A DNA stretch of 64,000 nucleotides. It comes from Streptomyces kurssanovii. Lineage in GTDB: Bacteria > Actinomycetota > Actinomycetes > Streptomycetales > Streptomycetaceae. The DNA is taken from assembly GCF_014649695.1 (NCBI RefSeq), contig NZ_BMTN01000002.1, positions 434,001-498,000 of the forward strand, given 5' to 3'. The notes below the pieces were generated by a model that saw nothing but the letters and a program-made list of their open reading frames with translations, did not search any database and was not told the origin of the DNA. Position 1 is the stretch's first letter. Each line of letters starts with the position of its first letter. Shown piece after piece: positions 54,308 to 62,193 of the stretch. The translations under genes were made by a program, and so were the position numbers.

Positions 54308-56796
54308 AGCTGGCTCAGGATCGTGGGGTCGGTGATCTCCGTGTCCCGGGCCAGGAGCATCGCCTTGCTGAGGATCACGGAGATCACCCGGTCGCCCTCG
54401 AACGGCAGACACCCCGGCTCCGCCGTGGTAGCGCCCGCCTCGGGGACGATGCACAGATACCGCTCGTGCGGGTCGATGAGGACGTTCCCGGAGCCGAGGT
54501 GGACGCGGTACTCGTGGCGGTCGCCCCGGACGCGGAGGAAGCGGCCGTCGACCGTGCAGCGGTCGGCGATCGCCAGCCGGGGCACGAGGCGGGCCAGCAG
54601 GTCCCTGCGTGTAGCGGCCGTCTCCGAGAGCTCCCCGAAGCCGTACGACGTCCAGTAGTCGCGGTGGCGGCCGCCCGGGCCGCCGTCCTGCCAGGAGGGG
54701 TCGTTGCCGATGGACGCCACGCCCACGAACAGGTCGACGTCCCGCAGGACTTCGGAGAGGACGAGGTCCGGTACCTCTGTCAGCGGGACCGGTTCGTCCA
54801 CCTCATCGCTGCGGGAGCTGCGGCGGTCGGGGCGGTAGTCGCCGCCTCCGGCGTGCGCCCGGTTGGCCGGGGCGCCGAGCCGGTGGAAGCGCACCTGGTC
54901 GGTGGAGATCCGGGTGTACGCGCCGGCGCCCGTGAGATCGCCGTCCTCCCGGCCGCCGATGCCTTCGACCCAGTACTCGGCGCGCAGGCCCCACTCGGGC
55001 AGGTCGCGACAGGCGGGCGGGTAGCTGTCGTCGACGCACAGCCGGAGCCGGGCGGTCCATCCGCGCACCGCCGCCAGGGCGTTGAACTGGTGCTGGCGCA
55101 GCACATGGCCCGCGAAGCGGTTCGAGTACGTCCCGGTGGCCCGCTCGGCGTCGGTGAGCGGATAAACCTCGCGGTGGGCCTGCTTGAAAGGCTGCGTGAC
55201 CTGCTTCGTCTCCAGCCACTCGCGCCAGGCGGCGACTTCCGCGGCGGGCCTGCCCACGGGGTGCCACAGCTCCACGGGCGCGGTGGACGCGGCACACACC
55301 GGATCGCCGTCGACGGTGCGCAGGTCCGTGCCGTCGAAGGCCGCCGGTGTGCCGCCGACCAGCCAGACGAGACGGCGGGCGACCGTGCCGGCGAGCGGAT
55401 GGTCCAGCAGCCGCTCGCGCCACGCCTGGTACGTCCAGCTCCTGCGGGCCAGGAACTGCCGGTCGAGCCGCTCCGAGCAGGCCGTGAGCATCTTGTCGAT
55501 GTCCTTGGCCGCGGCGCGCAACCGCTTCACGTCGTCGGGGAAGTCGCGCCGTACGGCGGCCGGTGGCGACTTGAGCTCCTTGCCCGCGGCCGTGCGCCAG
55601 GTGAGCACCGCCTTGCCGCCGTGGACGACGAGCACGGCCGTGGTGTCGCCGAGCGGCTGCTCGCCGCGGCCCACGTCCGTCAGGCCGTAGGCGGGGACGG
55701 CCAGTTCCTCGATGTCCTCGCGCCGCAGGCCCATCGCCTCCGCCCGGGCGTCGAGCGCCGTGCCGAGCTGCTTGAGCGTGCCCTTGTAGGTGACCTTGAC
55801 GGACAGTCTGGCGAGCTCCGCGAGGGCCGCCTCGCCCGTGGCCGCCGACAGGGCGGTGACGCCCGCGCCTGCGATCTTCGGGGCCCGCGGGCCGACGCCG
55901 GGGACCTTGCGCAGGGCCGTCTCCACCAGGGCGCCGAGTGCACGGGCGATGTCCGGCGAGGCCGGCAACTGCGCGGCGAGCCAGGCGGCGCCGCGCAGGG
56001 CGTCGGTGTTGCACGGGTCGAACAGGGCGTTGTGGTCGGGCCATCCTGGGCGCGTGTACAGCGTGAGGGTGCGGGGAGCGCTGGTCAGCCCGAGCCAGCC
56101 CAGCACCGCCCGCCGGAGCTCGCCGGGTCCGATCTCGTCGATCAGGGCTGCCGCGGCCTGCTGCCACTTCGCGGTGGGGCGGGCCGAGGTCGCGGTCCGC
56201 AGGTGCTTCAGCAGCCGTCTTCCGGCGTCCCCGAGACGCTCGGCGTCCGCGAGGGCCTTGTCCGCCCATGCCTCTCCTGGGTTGAGCAGCGGGTCCTCGA
56301 TGCCCTTGAGCAGCACGGCCAGTTCGGGCGAGTGGGCGTAGGTGTCCGTCATCGTGCGTCGCAGCAGGGCGATGAACGGGCCGGGCAGGCCGCGTCCGGC
56401 GTCGAGTTCGCCCCGGGCCAGGGAGACCAGCTCGGCGTAGGTGTGCAGGGAGTAGGCGGTGCGGAGTTCGTCGATGCGCCGGAGCCGTTCGACGCTGAGC
56501 TGCCCCTCCGGCAGGCCGCGGCCGGCGATGCCGGCGAGGGTCATCACCACGCCGCGCACGTGCTCGGTGTCCGTGCCGTCCTGGTAGCGGCGGACCAGTG
56601 CGTCGCCGAGACTCTTGCGCCGGTCGGTGGCCAGACCGCCGATCAGTTGCGGGATCCGTGCCCGCTCGCCGTCCCAGCGGTTGCCCGCGAGGGTGCCGAT
56701 CCGCACCAGGTCCCGGGCCAGCCCGCCCATGTCGCCGTCCGCGATGCGGGTCTCGACGCGGCGTACCGCGTCGTGCTCCTGCGCCGTCGTCGCCAT
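54304..56796 (-). CDS. DUF4132 domain protein with N-terminal HEAT-like module
   Basis: 830 residues. About 1-430 are helical repeats (ARDLVRIGTLAGNRWDGERA; LLKHLRTATSARPTAKWQQA). The C-terminal 400 form DUF4132, with KRLRAAAKDIDKMLTACSER, then WRERLLDHPLAGTVARRLVW, VYPLTDAERATGTYSNRFAG and LPEWGLRAEYWVEGIG. DUF4132 is known from E. coli YehI/MolR-type proteins; its biochemical role is not established. Coupled both ways: its ATG overlaps the stop of the 97-residue beta-grasp-like gene (TGATG) and its TGA overlaps the next start. Confidence 0.85.
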   Translation of the reverse strand: MATTAQEHDAVRRVETRIADGDMGGLARDLVRIGTLAGNRWDGERARIPQLIGGLATDRRKSLGDALVRRYQDGTDTEHVRGVVMTLAGIAGRGLPEGQLSVERLRRIDELRTAYSLHTYAELVSLARGELDAGRGLPGPFIALLRRTMTDTYAHSPELAVLLKGIEDPLLNPGEAWADKALADAERLGDAGRRLLKHLRTATSARPTAKWQQAAAALIDEIGPGELRRAVLGWLGLTSAPRTLTLYTRPGWPDHNALFDPCNTDALRGAAWLAAQLPASPDIARALGALVETALRKVPGVGPRAPKIAGAGVTALSAATGEAALAELARLSVKVTYKGTLKQLGTALDARAEAMGLRREDIEELAVPAYGLTDVGRGEQPLGDTTAVLVVHGGKAVLTWRTAAGKELKSPPAAVRRDFPDDVKRLRAAAKDIDKMLTACSERLDRQFLARRSWTYQAWRERLLDHPLAGTVARRLVWLVGGTPAAFDGTDLRTVDGDPVCAASTAPVELWHPVGRPAAEVAAWREWLETKQVTQPFKQAHREVYPLTDAERATGTYSNRFAGHVLRQHQFNALAAVRGWTARLRLCVDDSYPPACRDLPEWGLRAEYWVEGIGGREDGDLTGAGAYTRISTDQVRFHRLGAPANRAHAGGGDYRPDRRSSRSDEVDEPVPLTEVPDLVLSEVLRDVDLFVGVASIGNDPSWQDGGPGGRHRDYWTSYGFGELSETAATRRDLLARLVPRLAIADRCTVDGRFLRVRGDRHEYRVHLGSGNVLIDPHERYLCIVPEAGATTAEPGCLPFEGDRVISVILSKAMLLARDTEITDPTILSQL

Positions 56797-57089
56797 CAGC
56801 CACCCACCAGCGGGACGAGCCGGAGGAAGGTGACCTCGGTGGAGGCGGTGAGGTCCACGCGCTCGTCGAGGTCGGTGAGCTGACGGTCCCCGACGAGCAC
56901 CAGGAAGCCGTTGCTCCCGAAGGCCGCGAGGGCGCGCTCGCACGCCTCCTGGGCGCCCTCGGCCGTCTCCTGGAAGACCCGGCGGCGGATCAACTCGCGC
57001 AGGGCCAGGCGCTCTTCAGCGACCGGCAGCCCCAGGGCGTCCCGCCGGTCACCCGAGGTCGTCTCGTCGACGAACGTCACCATTGCCAT
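56796..57089 (-). CDS. Small beta-grasp-like protein ending in Gly-Gly
   Basis: 97 residues. MAMVTFVDETTSGDRRDALG looks like a first hairpin, ERLALRELIRRRVFQETAEG like the helix of a ubiquitin-like fold. After a variable segment comes GFLVLVGDRQLTDLDERVDL and then TEVTFLRLVPLVGG to the stop. The C-terminal hydrophobic strand ending in GG, after a 'G-D-R-q-l-x-D-L-D-x-x-V' turn, is how ThiS/MoaD/ubiquitin-like proteins finish. No E1, E2 or JAB gene is adjacent. It is the first gene of the DUF4132 operon, whose next start overlaps its stop. The Ubl assignment is inference from pattern. Confidence 0.7.
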   Translation of the reverse strand: MAMVTFVDETTSGDRRDALGLPVAEERLALRELIRRRVFQETAEGAQEACERALAAFGSNGFLVLVGDRQLTDLDERVDLTASTEVTFLRLVPLVGG

Positions 57090-57118
57090 GACCGAACAGT
57101 AGGACGCCCCACTGACAG

Positions 57119-57574
57119 TCAGGTTCCGAGGGGCGTGTCCAGCGGGGAGACGGGACGTTCGAAGAACGTCTCCAGCGAGACCGTCGCCTGGGTGCCGCTG
57201 ACGCCTTCGATGGCGTACAGCCGGCGCAGCACGTCCTGGAGTTGTTCGGTGGTAGTGGTGCGCACCTTCACCAGCACCGAGGCGCTGCCCGCGATGACAT
57301 GGGCCTCCTGGATCTCGGGGATCGCGGCGAACGCCTCCCCGGACTCTCCCATCCAGGATGAGGACTCGACCATCACGAACGCCAGCACTCCGCGTCCCAG
57401 GGCCGCGGGGTCCACCTCGACCGTGGTGCGGCGGATGACGCCGCGCTCCCGCAGTTTCCGTACGCGTTCGTGCGCGGCGCCGGCGGACAGGCCGACCGCC
57501 TTGCCGAGGGCCGCGTAGGCGGAGGTGGCGTCCTCCTGGAGGAGGGCGATGAGTTCACGGTCCACGGCGTCCAT
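57119..57574 (-). CDS. Lrp/AsnC family transcriptional regulator
   Basis: 151 residues from ATG 57574. The N-terminal helix-turn-helix reads DRELIALLQEDATSAYAALG and GLSAGAAHERVRKLRERGVI. The C-terminal RAM/AsnC domain has VLAFVMVESSSWMGESGEAF and IQEAHVIAGSASVLVKVRTT. Such proteins form octamers and sense amino acids. It lies upstream of the beta-grasp/DUF4132 operon on the same strand (29 bases), so it could also be cotranscribed with it, but no shared function is evident. Confidence 0.92.
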   Translation of the reverse strand: MDAVDRELIALLQEDATSAYAALGKAVGLSAGAAHERVRKLRERGVIRRTTVEVDPAALGRGVLAFVMVESSSWMGESGEAFAAIPEIQEAHVIAGSASVLVKVRTTTTEQLQDVLRRLYAIEGVSGTQATVSLETFFERPVSPLDTPLGT

Positions 57575-57671
57575 GGTCCGCGACCATAGCGCCTCCCGGC
57601 TCACCCGTGGCGGGCCCGAGCCTGTTCGAAGTCACCCTCGGACGGACCGATGACGTGCCGGGTGAGCCGTC

Positions 57672-57709
57672 GGCGGATCGACGCGATCCTGGACGGAAGC
57701 GGATCCGCC
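57672..57709 (-). terminator. Possible terminator after the alpha/beta hydrolase gene
   Basis: GGCGGATC (57672-57679) pairs with 57702-57709; 22-base loop. About 40 bases past the hydrolase stop. Confidence 0.4.
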
Positions 57710-57749
57710 GGGGCCCGATGTGGGCGCGGCGGGCCCGCGGGCCGCGGAT

Positions 57750-58583
57750 CTACCGGGTGGCGTGTTCGGCGAGGAATCCGGTGATGAGGGGGGTGACCTC
57801 CGCAGGCCGTTCCAGGCTGGGCAGATGCTGGGCCCAGGGCAGTTCGACGTGGCGGGCGCCGGTGATCAGGGCGGGCAGACCGGCCGCGATCTGCCGGAAG
57901 TCCTCCACGTCGCGCGCGCCGGAGACGGCGAGGCAGGGCGCGTCGATACGGGAGAGGTCGGGCTCGGGCGGCTGGGCGGGTCCGTCCTCGGCCGCTCCGG
58001 CGTCGCCGGCCTCCTCGCCGTCGGCGCCGCCTTCTGCGCGCTGCGCGTCGGCAAACTCCTTCTCGGCGGCCAGTTGCACCTCGAACGCGTGCCGCTGCAT
58101 CCGCCGCACGGCTTCGCGTGTCCCGTCGTCGGCCTCGGGTCCGAGCCAGGTGGAGACGTTCAGTTCGACGGCCCCCTCGAGGTCATCGGCCTCGATCAGC
58201 GCGTCCTCCTGCCGGCCGAAAGCCCGCAGCTGCGGGCCCGGAGACCGACCCGGCTGCCCGGCGCAGAGCAGTACCACTGCGGCGGCCAGCTCCGGCCTGC
58301 GCGCGGCCAGCTCCAGGGCGACCTTGCCGCCGTAGGACGACCCGATCAGGGCGGCCCGGCTTATGCCGAGGGCGTCGAGGAGTTCGAGTACGTCGTCGGC
58401 GTCGCTGTAGGGGCCCGTTCCCGCGGGCGTTTCGCCGAAGCCCCGGAAGTCGCAGCGCACCACCTCGTACCCGGCGTCCGCGAGCGACTGCCACTGGATG
58501 TCCCACATCCGCCGGTCACACACGCCCGAGTGCAGGAGTACGACGGTGGGGCCTTGGCCGGTCCGGTCGAAAGAGATCGTCAT
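57750..58583 (-). CDS. Alpha/beta hydrolase
   Basis: 277 residues. TVVLLHSGVCDRRMWDIQWQ at the start (oxyanion HSG), CDFRGFGETPAG near 45, nucleophile elbow LIGSSYGGKVALEL (Ser in GSSYGG) near 85, acid VSGARDVEDF and His in ITGARHVELPWAQHLPSLE near the end. A cytoplasmic esterase/lactonase or peroxidase type; substrate unknown. ATG 58583 chosen. It starts 54 bases from the first of two palindromic operators shared with the divergent membrane-protein operon, so both directions may be controlled by the same TetR regulator. Confidence 0.9.
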   Translation of the reverse strand: MTISFDRTGQGPTVVLLHSGVCDRRMWDIQWQSLADAGYEVVRCDFRGFGETPAGTGPYSDADDVLELLDALGISRAALIGSSYGGKVALELAARRPELAAAVVLLCAGQPGRSPGPQLRAFGRQEDALIEADDLEGAVELNVSTWLGPEADDGTREAVRRMQRHAFEVQLAAEKEFADAQRAEGGADGEEAGDAGAAEDGPAQPPEPDLSRIDAPCLAVSGARDVEDFRQIAAGLPALITGARHVELPWAQHLPSLERPAEVTPLITGFLAEHATR

Positions 58584-58637
58584 GGTGCTGACCTTAAGGG
58601 GCGCCTGCCGCCGACCGTCCACCTTCCCCCAGGCCGC

Positions 58638-58666
58638 TTGAACATGTTCAAAAGTAGGTCTACAGT
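58638..58666 (+). promoter_or_regulatory. Promoter of the membrane protein/DCC/TetR operon, overlapped by an operator
   Basis: -35 TTGAAC (58638-58643), 17-base spacer, -10 TACAGT (58661-58666). The -35 lies inside the first palindrome. Confidence 0.65.
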
Positions 58667-58695
58667 CAGGACCGCCAGCTTTTGAACATGTTCAA
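58638..58695. promoter_or_regulatory. Twin palindromic operators TTGAACATGTTCAA
   Basis: Exact 14-bp palindromes at 58638-58651 and 58682-58695, centres 44 bp apart (about four helical turns). With flanks they form an 18-bp inverted pair. They sit between the divergent hydrolase and membrane-protein starts and cover the -35 of the latter. The best candidate binder is the TetR regulator encoded at the end of the same operon (59574-60296). Confidence 0.75.
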
Positions 58696-58708
58696 GGGAG
58701 GGTGGGGC

Positions 58709-59152
58709 ATGGACCTCACTGTTGTCACGTACGTCGCCTACCTGCTGATCAGCGTCGGGCTCACCGTCTGGGTCGCCCGCACGCTCAGCAAGAACGGCCG
58801 GATATTCCTCGCCGATGTACTCAAGGGGAACGAGAAGCTGGCGGAGGCCGTCAACCACCTTCTGGTCGTCGGCTTCTACCTGGTGAACCTCGGCTTCGTC
58901 GCGCTCTACCTCAAGACGGCCGACGCCATCGAGGAGACCCGCGGCCTCCTGGAGGCCCTGTCGGTCAAGATCGGTGTCGTCCTGCTCGTCCTCGGCGTCA
59001 TGCACCTCGGCAACGTCTACGTCCTCAACAAGATCCGCCGTCGCGGAGTGATGGAGGACCGGCAGACCCCGCCGGTCGGCCCCCAGGGGTGGACCCAGCA
59101 GGCTCCCGCGGGTCCGTGGACCCCGCCGGCCCCCGGCCGGGCCGGAGCGTGA
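58709..59152 (+). CDS. Small integral membrane protein under twin-operator control
   Basis: 147 residues, three hydrophobic helices: LTVVTYVAYLLISVGLTVWV, LVVGFYLVNLGFVALYL and VKIGVVLLVLGVMHLGNVYV, then a Pro/Gln-rich cytoplasmic tail. No known family name. Strong GGGAGGG ribosome site. First gene of an operon with a DCC-type oxidoreductase and a TetR regulator. Its expression should respond to the ligand of that regulator. Confidence 0.75.
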   Translation: MDLTVVTYVAYLLISVGLTVWVARTLSKNGRIFLADVLKGNEKLAEAVNHLLVVGFYLVNLGFVALYLKTADAIEETRGLLEALSVKIGVVLLVLGVMHLGNVYVLNKIRRRGVMEDRQTPPVGPQGWTQQAPAGPWTPPAPGRAGA

Positions 59153-59157
59153 CACCC

Positions 59158-59562
59158 GTGAGCCTCGCGGTCCGGGCACTGACCGTCCTGTACGACGCCG
59201 ACTGCTCCCTCTGCGTGCACCTGCGGAGTTGGCTGCTGCGGCAGCCCCAGCTCGTGCCGCTCCGGTTCGTGCCCGCCGGATCGGCCGCGGCGCGCCGCGA
59301 CTATCCCCAGCTCGACCACGCCCGCACGATGCGCGAGATCACCGTCATCGGCGACCGCGGCCAGGTCTACTCCGGCCAGGCGGCCTGGATCGTGTGCCTG
59401 TGGGCACTGGCCGAGCACCGGCCCAAGGCCCACTGGCTCGCCACCCCGGCCGGCGCCCCGTTCGTGCGCGTCACGATGCTCGCGGCGGCCAAGTACCGCG
59501 AGATGACCGGGGCGGGGACGGGCGCCGCTCCCTGCGACGACCGGTGCTCCGCACCCGACTAG
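59158..59562 (+). CDS. DUF393 / DCC thiol-disulfide oxidoreductase family protein
   Basis: 134 residues. The DCC family motif is LTVLYDADCSLCVHLRSWLL (Asp-Cys-x-x-Cys), followed by the thioredoxin-like beta-alpha units and GQVYSGQAAWIVCLWALAEH. Likely a cytoplasmic or membrane-side redox protein. A GTG at 59149 overlaps the previous stop; GTG 59158 has the better ribosome-site spacing. Between the membrane-protein and TetR genes. Confidence 0.87.
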   Translation: MSLAVRALTVLYDADCSLCVHLRSWLLRQPQLVPLRFVPAGSAAARRDYPQLDHARTMREITVIGDRGQVYSGQAAWIVCLWALAEHRPKAHWLATPAGAPFVRVTMLAAAKYREMTGAGTGAAPCDDRCSAPD

Positions 59563-59573
59563 GCTCGGACACC

Positions 59574-60296
59574 GTGACTGAAGCGAACGACCCGGCTGAC
59601 ACGAGGGCCCCCAAGAGCGAGCAGACCCGGACGCTCATCCTCGAGACCGCGCTCCGGCTCTTCCAGGAGCGCGGCTACGACAAGACGACGATGCGGGCCA
59701 TCGCCAAGGAGGCCGGAGTCTCGGTAGGGAACGCGTACTACTACTTCGGCTCCAAGGAACACCTCGTCCAGGGCTTCTACGACCGGATCGCCGCAGAGCA
59801 CCAGGCGGCGGTCCGGCCCGTGCTGGACAAGGAGACGGACCTCGAGTCGCGGATGGCGGGAGTGCTGACCGCGTGGCTGGACATCGCCGCGCCGTACCAC
59901 GAGTTCGCGGCCCAGTTCTTCAAGAACGCGGCCGACCCGGAGAGCCCGCTCAGCCCCTTCTCCCCCGAGTCCGAGCACGCCCGCGAGGCCGCCATCGACG
60001 TCCACCGGGAGGTACTGGCCGGCTCGAAGTCGAAGGTGGCGGAGGAGCTGCGGGACGTCCTCCCCGAGCTGATGTGGCTCTCCCAGATGGGGCTGGTCCT
60101 GTACTGGGTCTTCGACCGTTCGGAGGGAAGCGAGCGCAGCAGGCGGCTGGCCGAGCGCGGTGCCCGGCTGACCGCCCGTGGTGTGGCCCTGGCCCGTTTC
60201 CGGGTGCTGCGCCCGCTCGTCCGCGAAGTGCACGAGCTGTTCACGGACTTCCTCCCCGGCATGGCGGAGACCGTGGCGGCGCGCAAGAAGGACTGA
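59574..60296 (+). CDS. TetR family transcriptional regulator
   Basis: 240 residues from GTG 59574. The N-terminal DNA-binding domain reads QTRTLILETALRLFQERGYD, then TTMRAIAKEAGVSVGNAYYY and FGSKEHLVQGFYDRI. The C-terminal helical domain (about 75-220) is the ligand/dimer part, with AAPYHEFAAQFFKNAADPES and MWLSQMGLVLYWVFDRSEG. Third gene of the operon behind the twin palindromes, its likely binding sites (autoregulation is inference). Confidence 0.9.
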   Translation: MTEANDPADTRAPKSEQTRTLILETALRLFQERGYDKTTMRAIAKEAGVSVGNAYYYFGSKEHLVQGFYDRIAAEHQAAVRPVLDKETDLESRMAGVLTAWLDIAAPYHEFAAQFFKNAADPESPLSPFSPESEHAREAAIDVHREVLAGSKSKVAEELRDVLPELMWLSQMGLVLYWVFDRSEGSERSRRLAERGARLTARGVALARFRVLRPLVREVHELFTDFLPGMAETVAARKKD

Positions 60297-60318
60297 CCCG
60301 CCCGCTGGCGGAAGCGGC

Positions 60319-61809
60319 TCAGGCCTGACGCGAGGCCAGCTCCACGACGGTGATGTCCGAGGACGCCCCGACCCGCACCGGCGGGCCCCAGGCGCCCGCG
60401 CCCCGGGTCACGTACAACTGGGTGTCGCCGTAGCGTTCCAGGCCGGCCACGGTGGGGTTGGCCAGTTCCGCCAGGTGGTTGCCGGGCCATAGCTGGCCGC
60501 CGTGCGTGTGCCCGGACAGCTGGAGGTCCACGCCCTGTTCGACGGCGTCGTGGATGACGACGGGCTGGTGGGCGAGGAGCACGGCGGCGCGGGCGCGGTC
60601 CCGGTCGCCGAGTGCCTTCGCGAAGTCGGGCCCCTGGCCCTCGTCCTCGCCGGCCACATCGTCGACGCCGGCCAGGTCGAAGCCGCCGGCGATCTCGACG
60701 CGTTCGTTGCGCAGGGGGCGCAGGCCGAGCTCCCGGACGTGGTCGACCCACTCGTCCGCGCCGGAGAAGTACTCGTGGTTGCCGGTCACGAAGAACGAGC
60801 CGTGGCGGGAGCGGAGCCGGGCGAGCGGCTCGGCCGCCGACCCGAGGTCGGCGACCGACCCGTCGACGAGATCGCCGACGACGGCGACGAGGTCGGGCTG
60901 GGTGGCGTTGATGGAGTCGACGATGCGCTGCGTGTGGGCCCGGCCCAGGATCGGCCCGAGGTGGATGTCGCTGACGACGGCGACACGGAAGCCGTGCGCG
61001 GCCCGGGGGAGCTTCGCCAGCGGAACGGTCACACGCTTGACGCGCGGGCCCCGGAGCACACCGTACGTGCCGTACCCGACGGTGCCGAGCGCGGCGGTAG
61101 CGGCCGCGCCACCGACCACGCGGGACACGAACAGCCGCCGCGACACGCCGGCGGCCGGGCCGGCAGCGCCGCCGGCACCGCCGGTGGCTCCCGCCTCCCC
61201 GCCGGGGGCCGCAGGGCCGCCGGTGCCGGTGCCGGCCTCCGTGTCGGTGTCGGTGGTTGCGTCTGGGCCGGACGGCTGCCCCGCGGGGGCGCTGTCGACG
61301 GCGACCGCGGCAGCCTGGCCGTGATCGGCACCGGCGTCCTCCGCCGTCCCTCCCAGGGCGGCACCCGCACCGGCCGGACGCCGCCGGTCCCCCGCCGCCC
61401 CGGACGCCCGCGCCGCGGCTGTGCCGGTGGCCGCGGCACCTGAAGGCGTCGAGGGCTCGGCGTACCGACCGCTCGCGGCGGCGCGGTCACGGCGGTCCAG
61501 CACCCTGCGCAGTACGGGGCGAACGGCCTCGCCGGCCAGCAGCGCCAGGACCAGGTAGAGCAGTACCGCCAGCCAGAGGTAGCCCGGCCAGGCCAGGACC
61601 CGCTCCAGCCAGAAGGGCGCCCCGACGCGTCCCGAGGTGAGGGCGGCGAAGGACAGCACGGGCAGCACCCAGATCGCCGCCGTGCCGAGCCGGCGGGCGT
61701 GTCCGCCCGGGGCGGTCGTGTCGCGGACCAGCCGCCGCCACACGTACCAGTGCACCCCGGCGAGCAGGGAGACGACCAGAATGATCACGAGCACGACGAC
61801 GGCCGCCAC
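60319..61809 (-). CDS. Membrane-anchored metallophosphoesterase
   Basis: 496 residues. Three N-terminal helices (about 1-100) are followed by a long Gly/Ala/Thr-rich linker (about 110-225), a further helix, and a calcineurin-type phosphoesterase domain. The metal-site motifs are VVSDIHLGPILG (D-x-H), VVGDLVDGSVADL (G-D-x-V-D-G), VTGNHEYFSG (G-N-H-E) and SGHTHGGQLWPG (G-H-T-H). The catalytic domain should face outward if the last helix is an anchor. Substrate unknown; similar proteins process UDP-sugars or phosphodiesters. Convergent with the TetR gene; two bases from the next small membrane gene. Confidence 0.9.
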   Translation of the reverse strand: MAAVVVLVIILVVSLLAGVHWYVWRRLVRDTTAPGGHARRLGTAAIWVLPVLSFAALTSGRVGAPFWLERVLAWPGYLWLAVLLYLVLALLAGEAVRPVLRRVLDRRDRAAASGRYAEPSTPSGAAATGTAAARASGAAGDRRRPAGAGAALGGTAEDAGADHGQAAAVAVDSAPAGQPSGPDATTDTDTEAGTGTGGPAAPGGEAGATGGAGGAAGPAAGVSRRLFVSRVVGGAAATAALGTVGYGTYGVLRGPRVKRVTVPLAKLPRAAHGFRVAVVSDIHLGPILGRAHTQRIVDSINATQPDLVAVVGDLVDGSVADLGSAAEPLARLRSRHGSFFVTGNHEYFSGADEWVDHVRELGLRPLRNERVEIAGGFDLAGVDDVAGEDEGQGPDFAKALGDRDRARAAVLLAHQPVVIHDAVEQGVDLQLSGHTHGGQLWPGNHLAELANPTVAGLERYGDTQLYVTRGAGAWGPPVRVGASSDITVVELASRQA

Positions 61810-61811
61810 AA

Positions 61812-62072
61812 TCAGTTCCCCGTTCCCTGACCTCGCTCACGGCGCGAAGCGCGCACGCCGCGCAACCCGATGACCCCGATGACCGTCCCCAGAACAAAGG
61901 ACGTAACGGCGAGCAGCAGATGGACCCAGAAGTAACCGGTGGGGTCGCCCGCGTCGTCGAAGGCGAGCCCGCTGCCGTCCTTCCACAGGTTTTTGACGAA
62001 AGTGACCCAGATGAACCAGCTCCACACCCCGAACGCGAGCAGGAACCAGGAGACGGAGCGGCTGAGCTTCAT
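61812..62072 (-). CDS. Small SCO4848-type membrane protein
   Basis: 86 residues from ATG 62072 (MKLSRSVSWFLLAFGVWSWF). Two helices: about 5-27 and 47-70 (FWVHLLLAVTSFVLGTVIGV), separated by FVKNLWKDGSGLAFDDAGD, and a basic C-terminus. This matches the family known in Streptomyces as SCO4848-type. It is two bases upstream of the metallophosphoesterase start on the same strand, so probably cotranscribed. Function unknown. Confidence 0.85.
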   Translation of the reverse strand: MKLSRSVSWFLLAFGVWSWFIWVTFVKNLWKDGSGLAFDDAGDPTGYFWVHLLLAVTSFVLGTVIGVIGLRGVRASRRERGQGTGN

Positions 62073-62193
62073 GAAGCAAGTATCGCGGCCGTCCGCCGAC
62101 CGGGTTGTTCGGGGTGGGCTGTCCCGGGGTCCGTTCCGGACGAGCAGCGGGCCGATCTCCATATTTTCAGATCGGCACTGTACGTTCTCGTCC

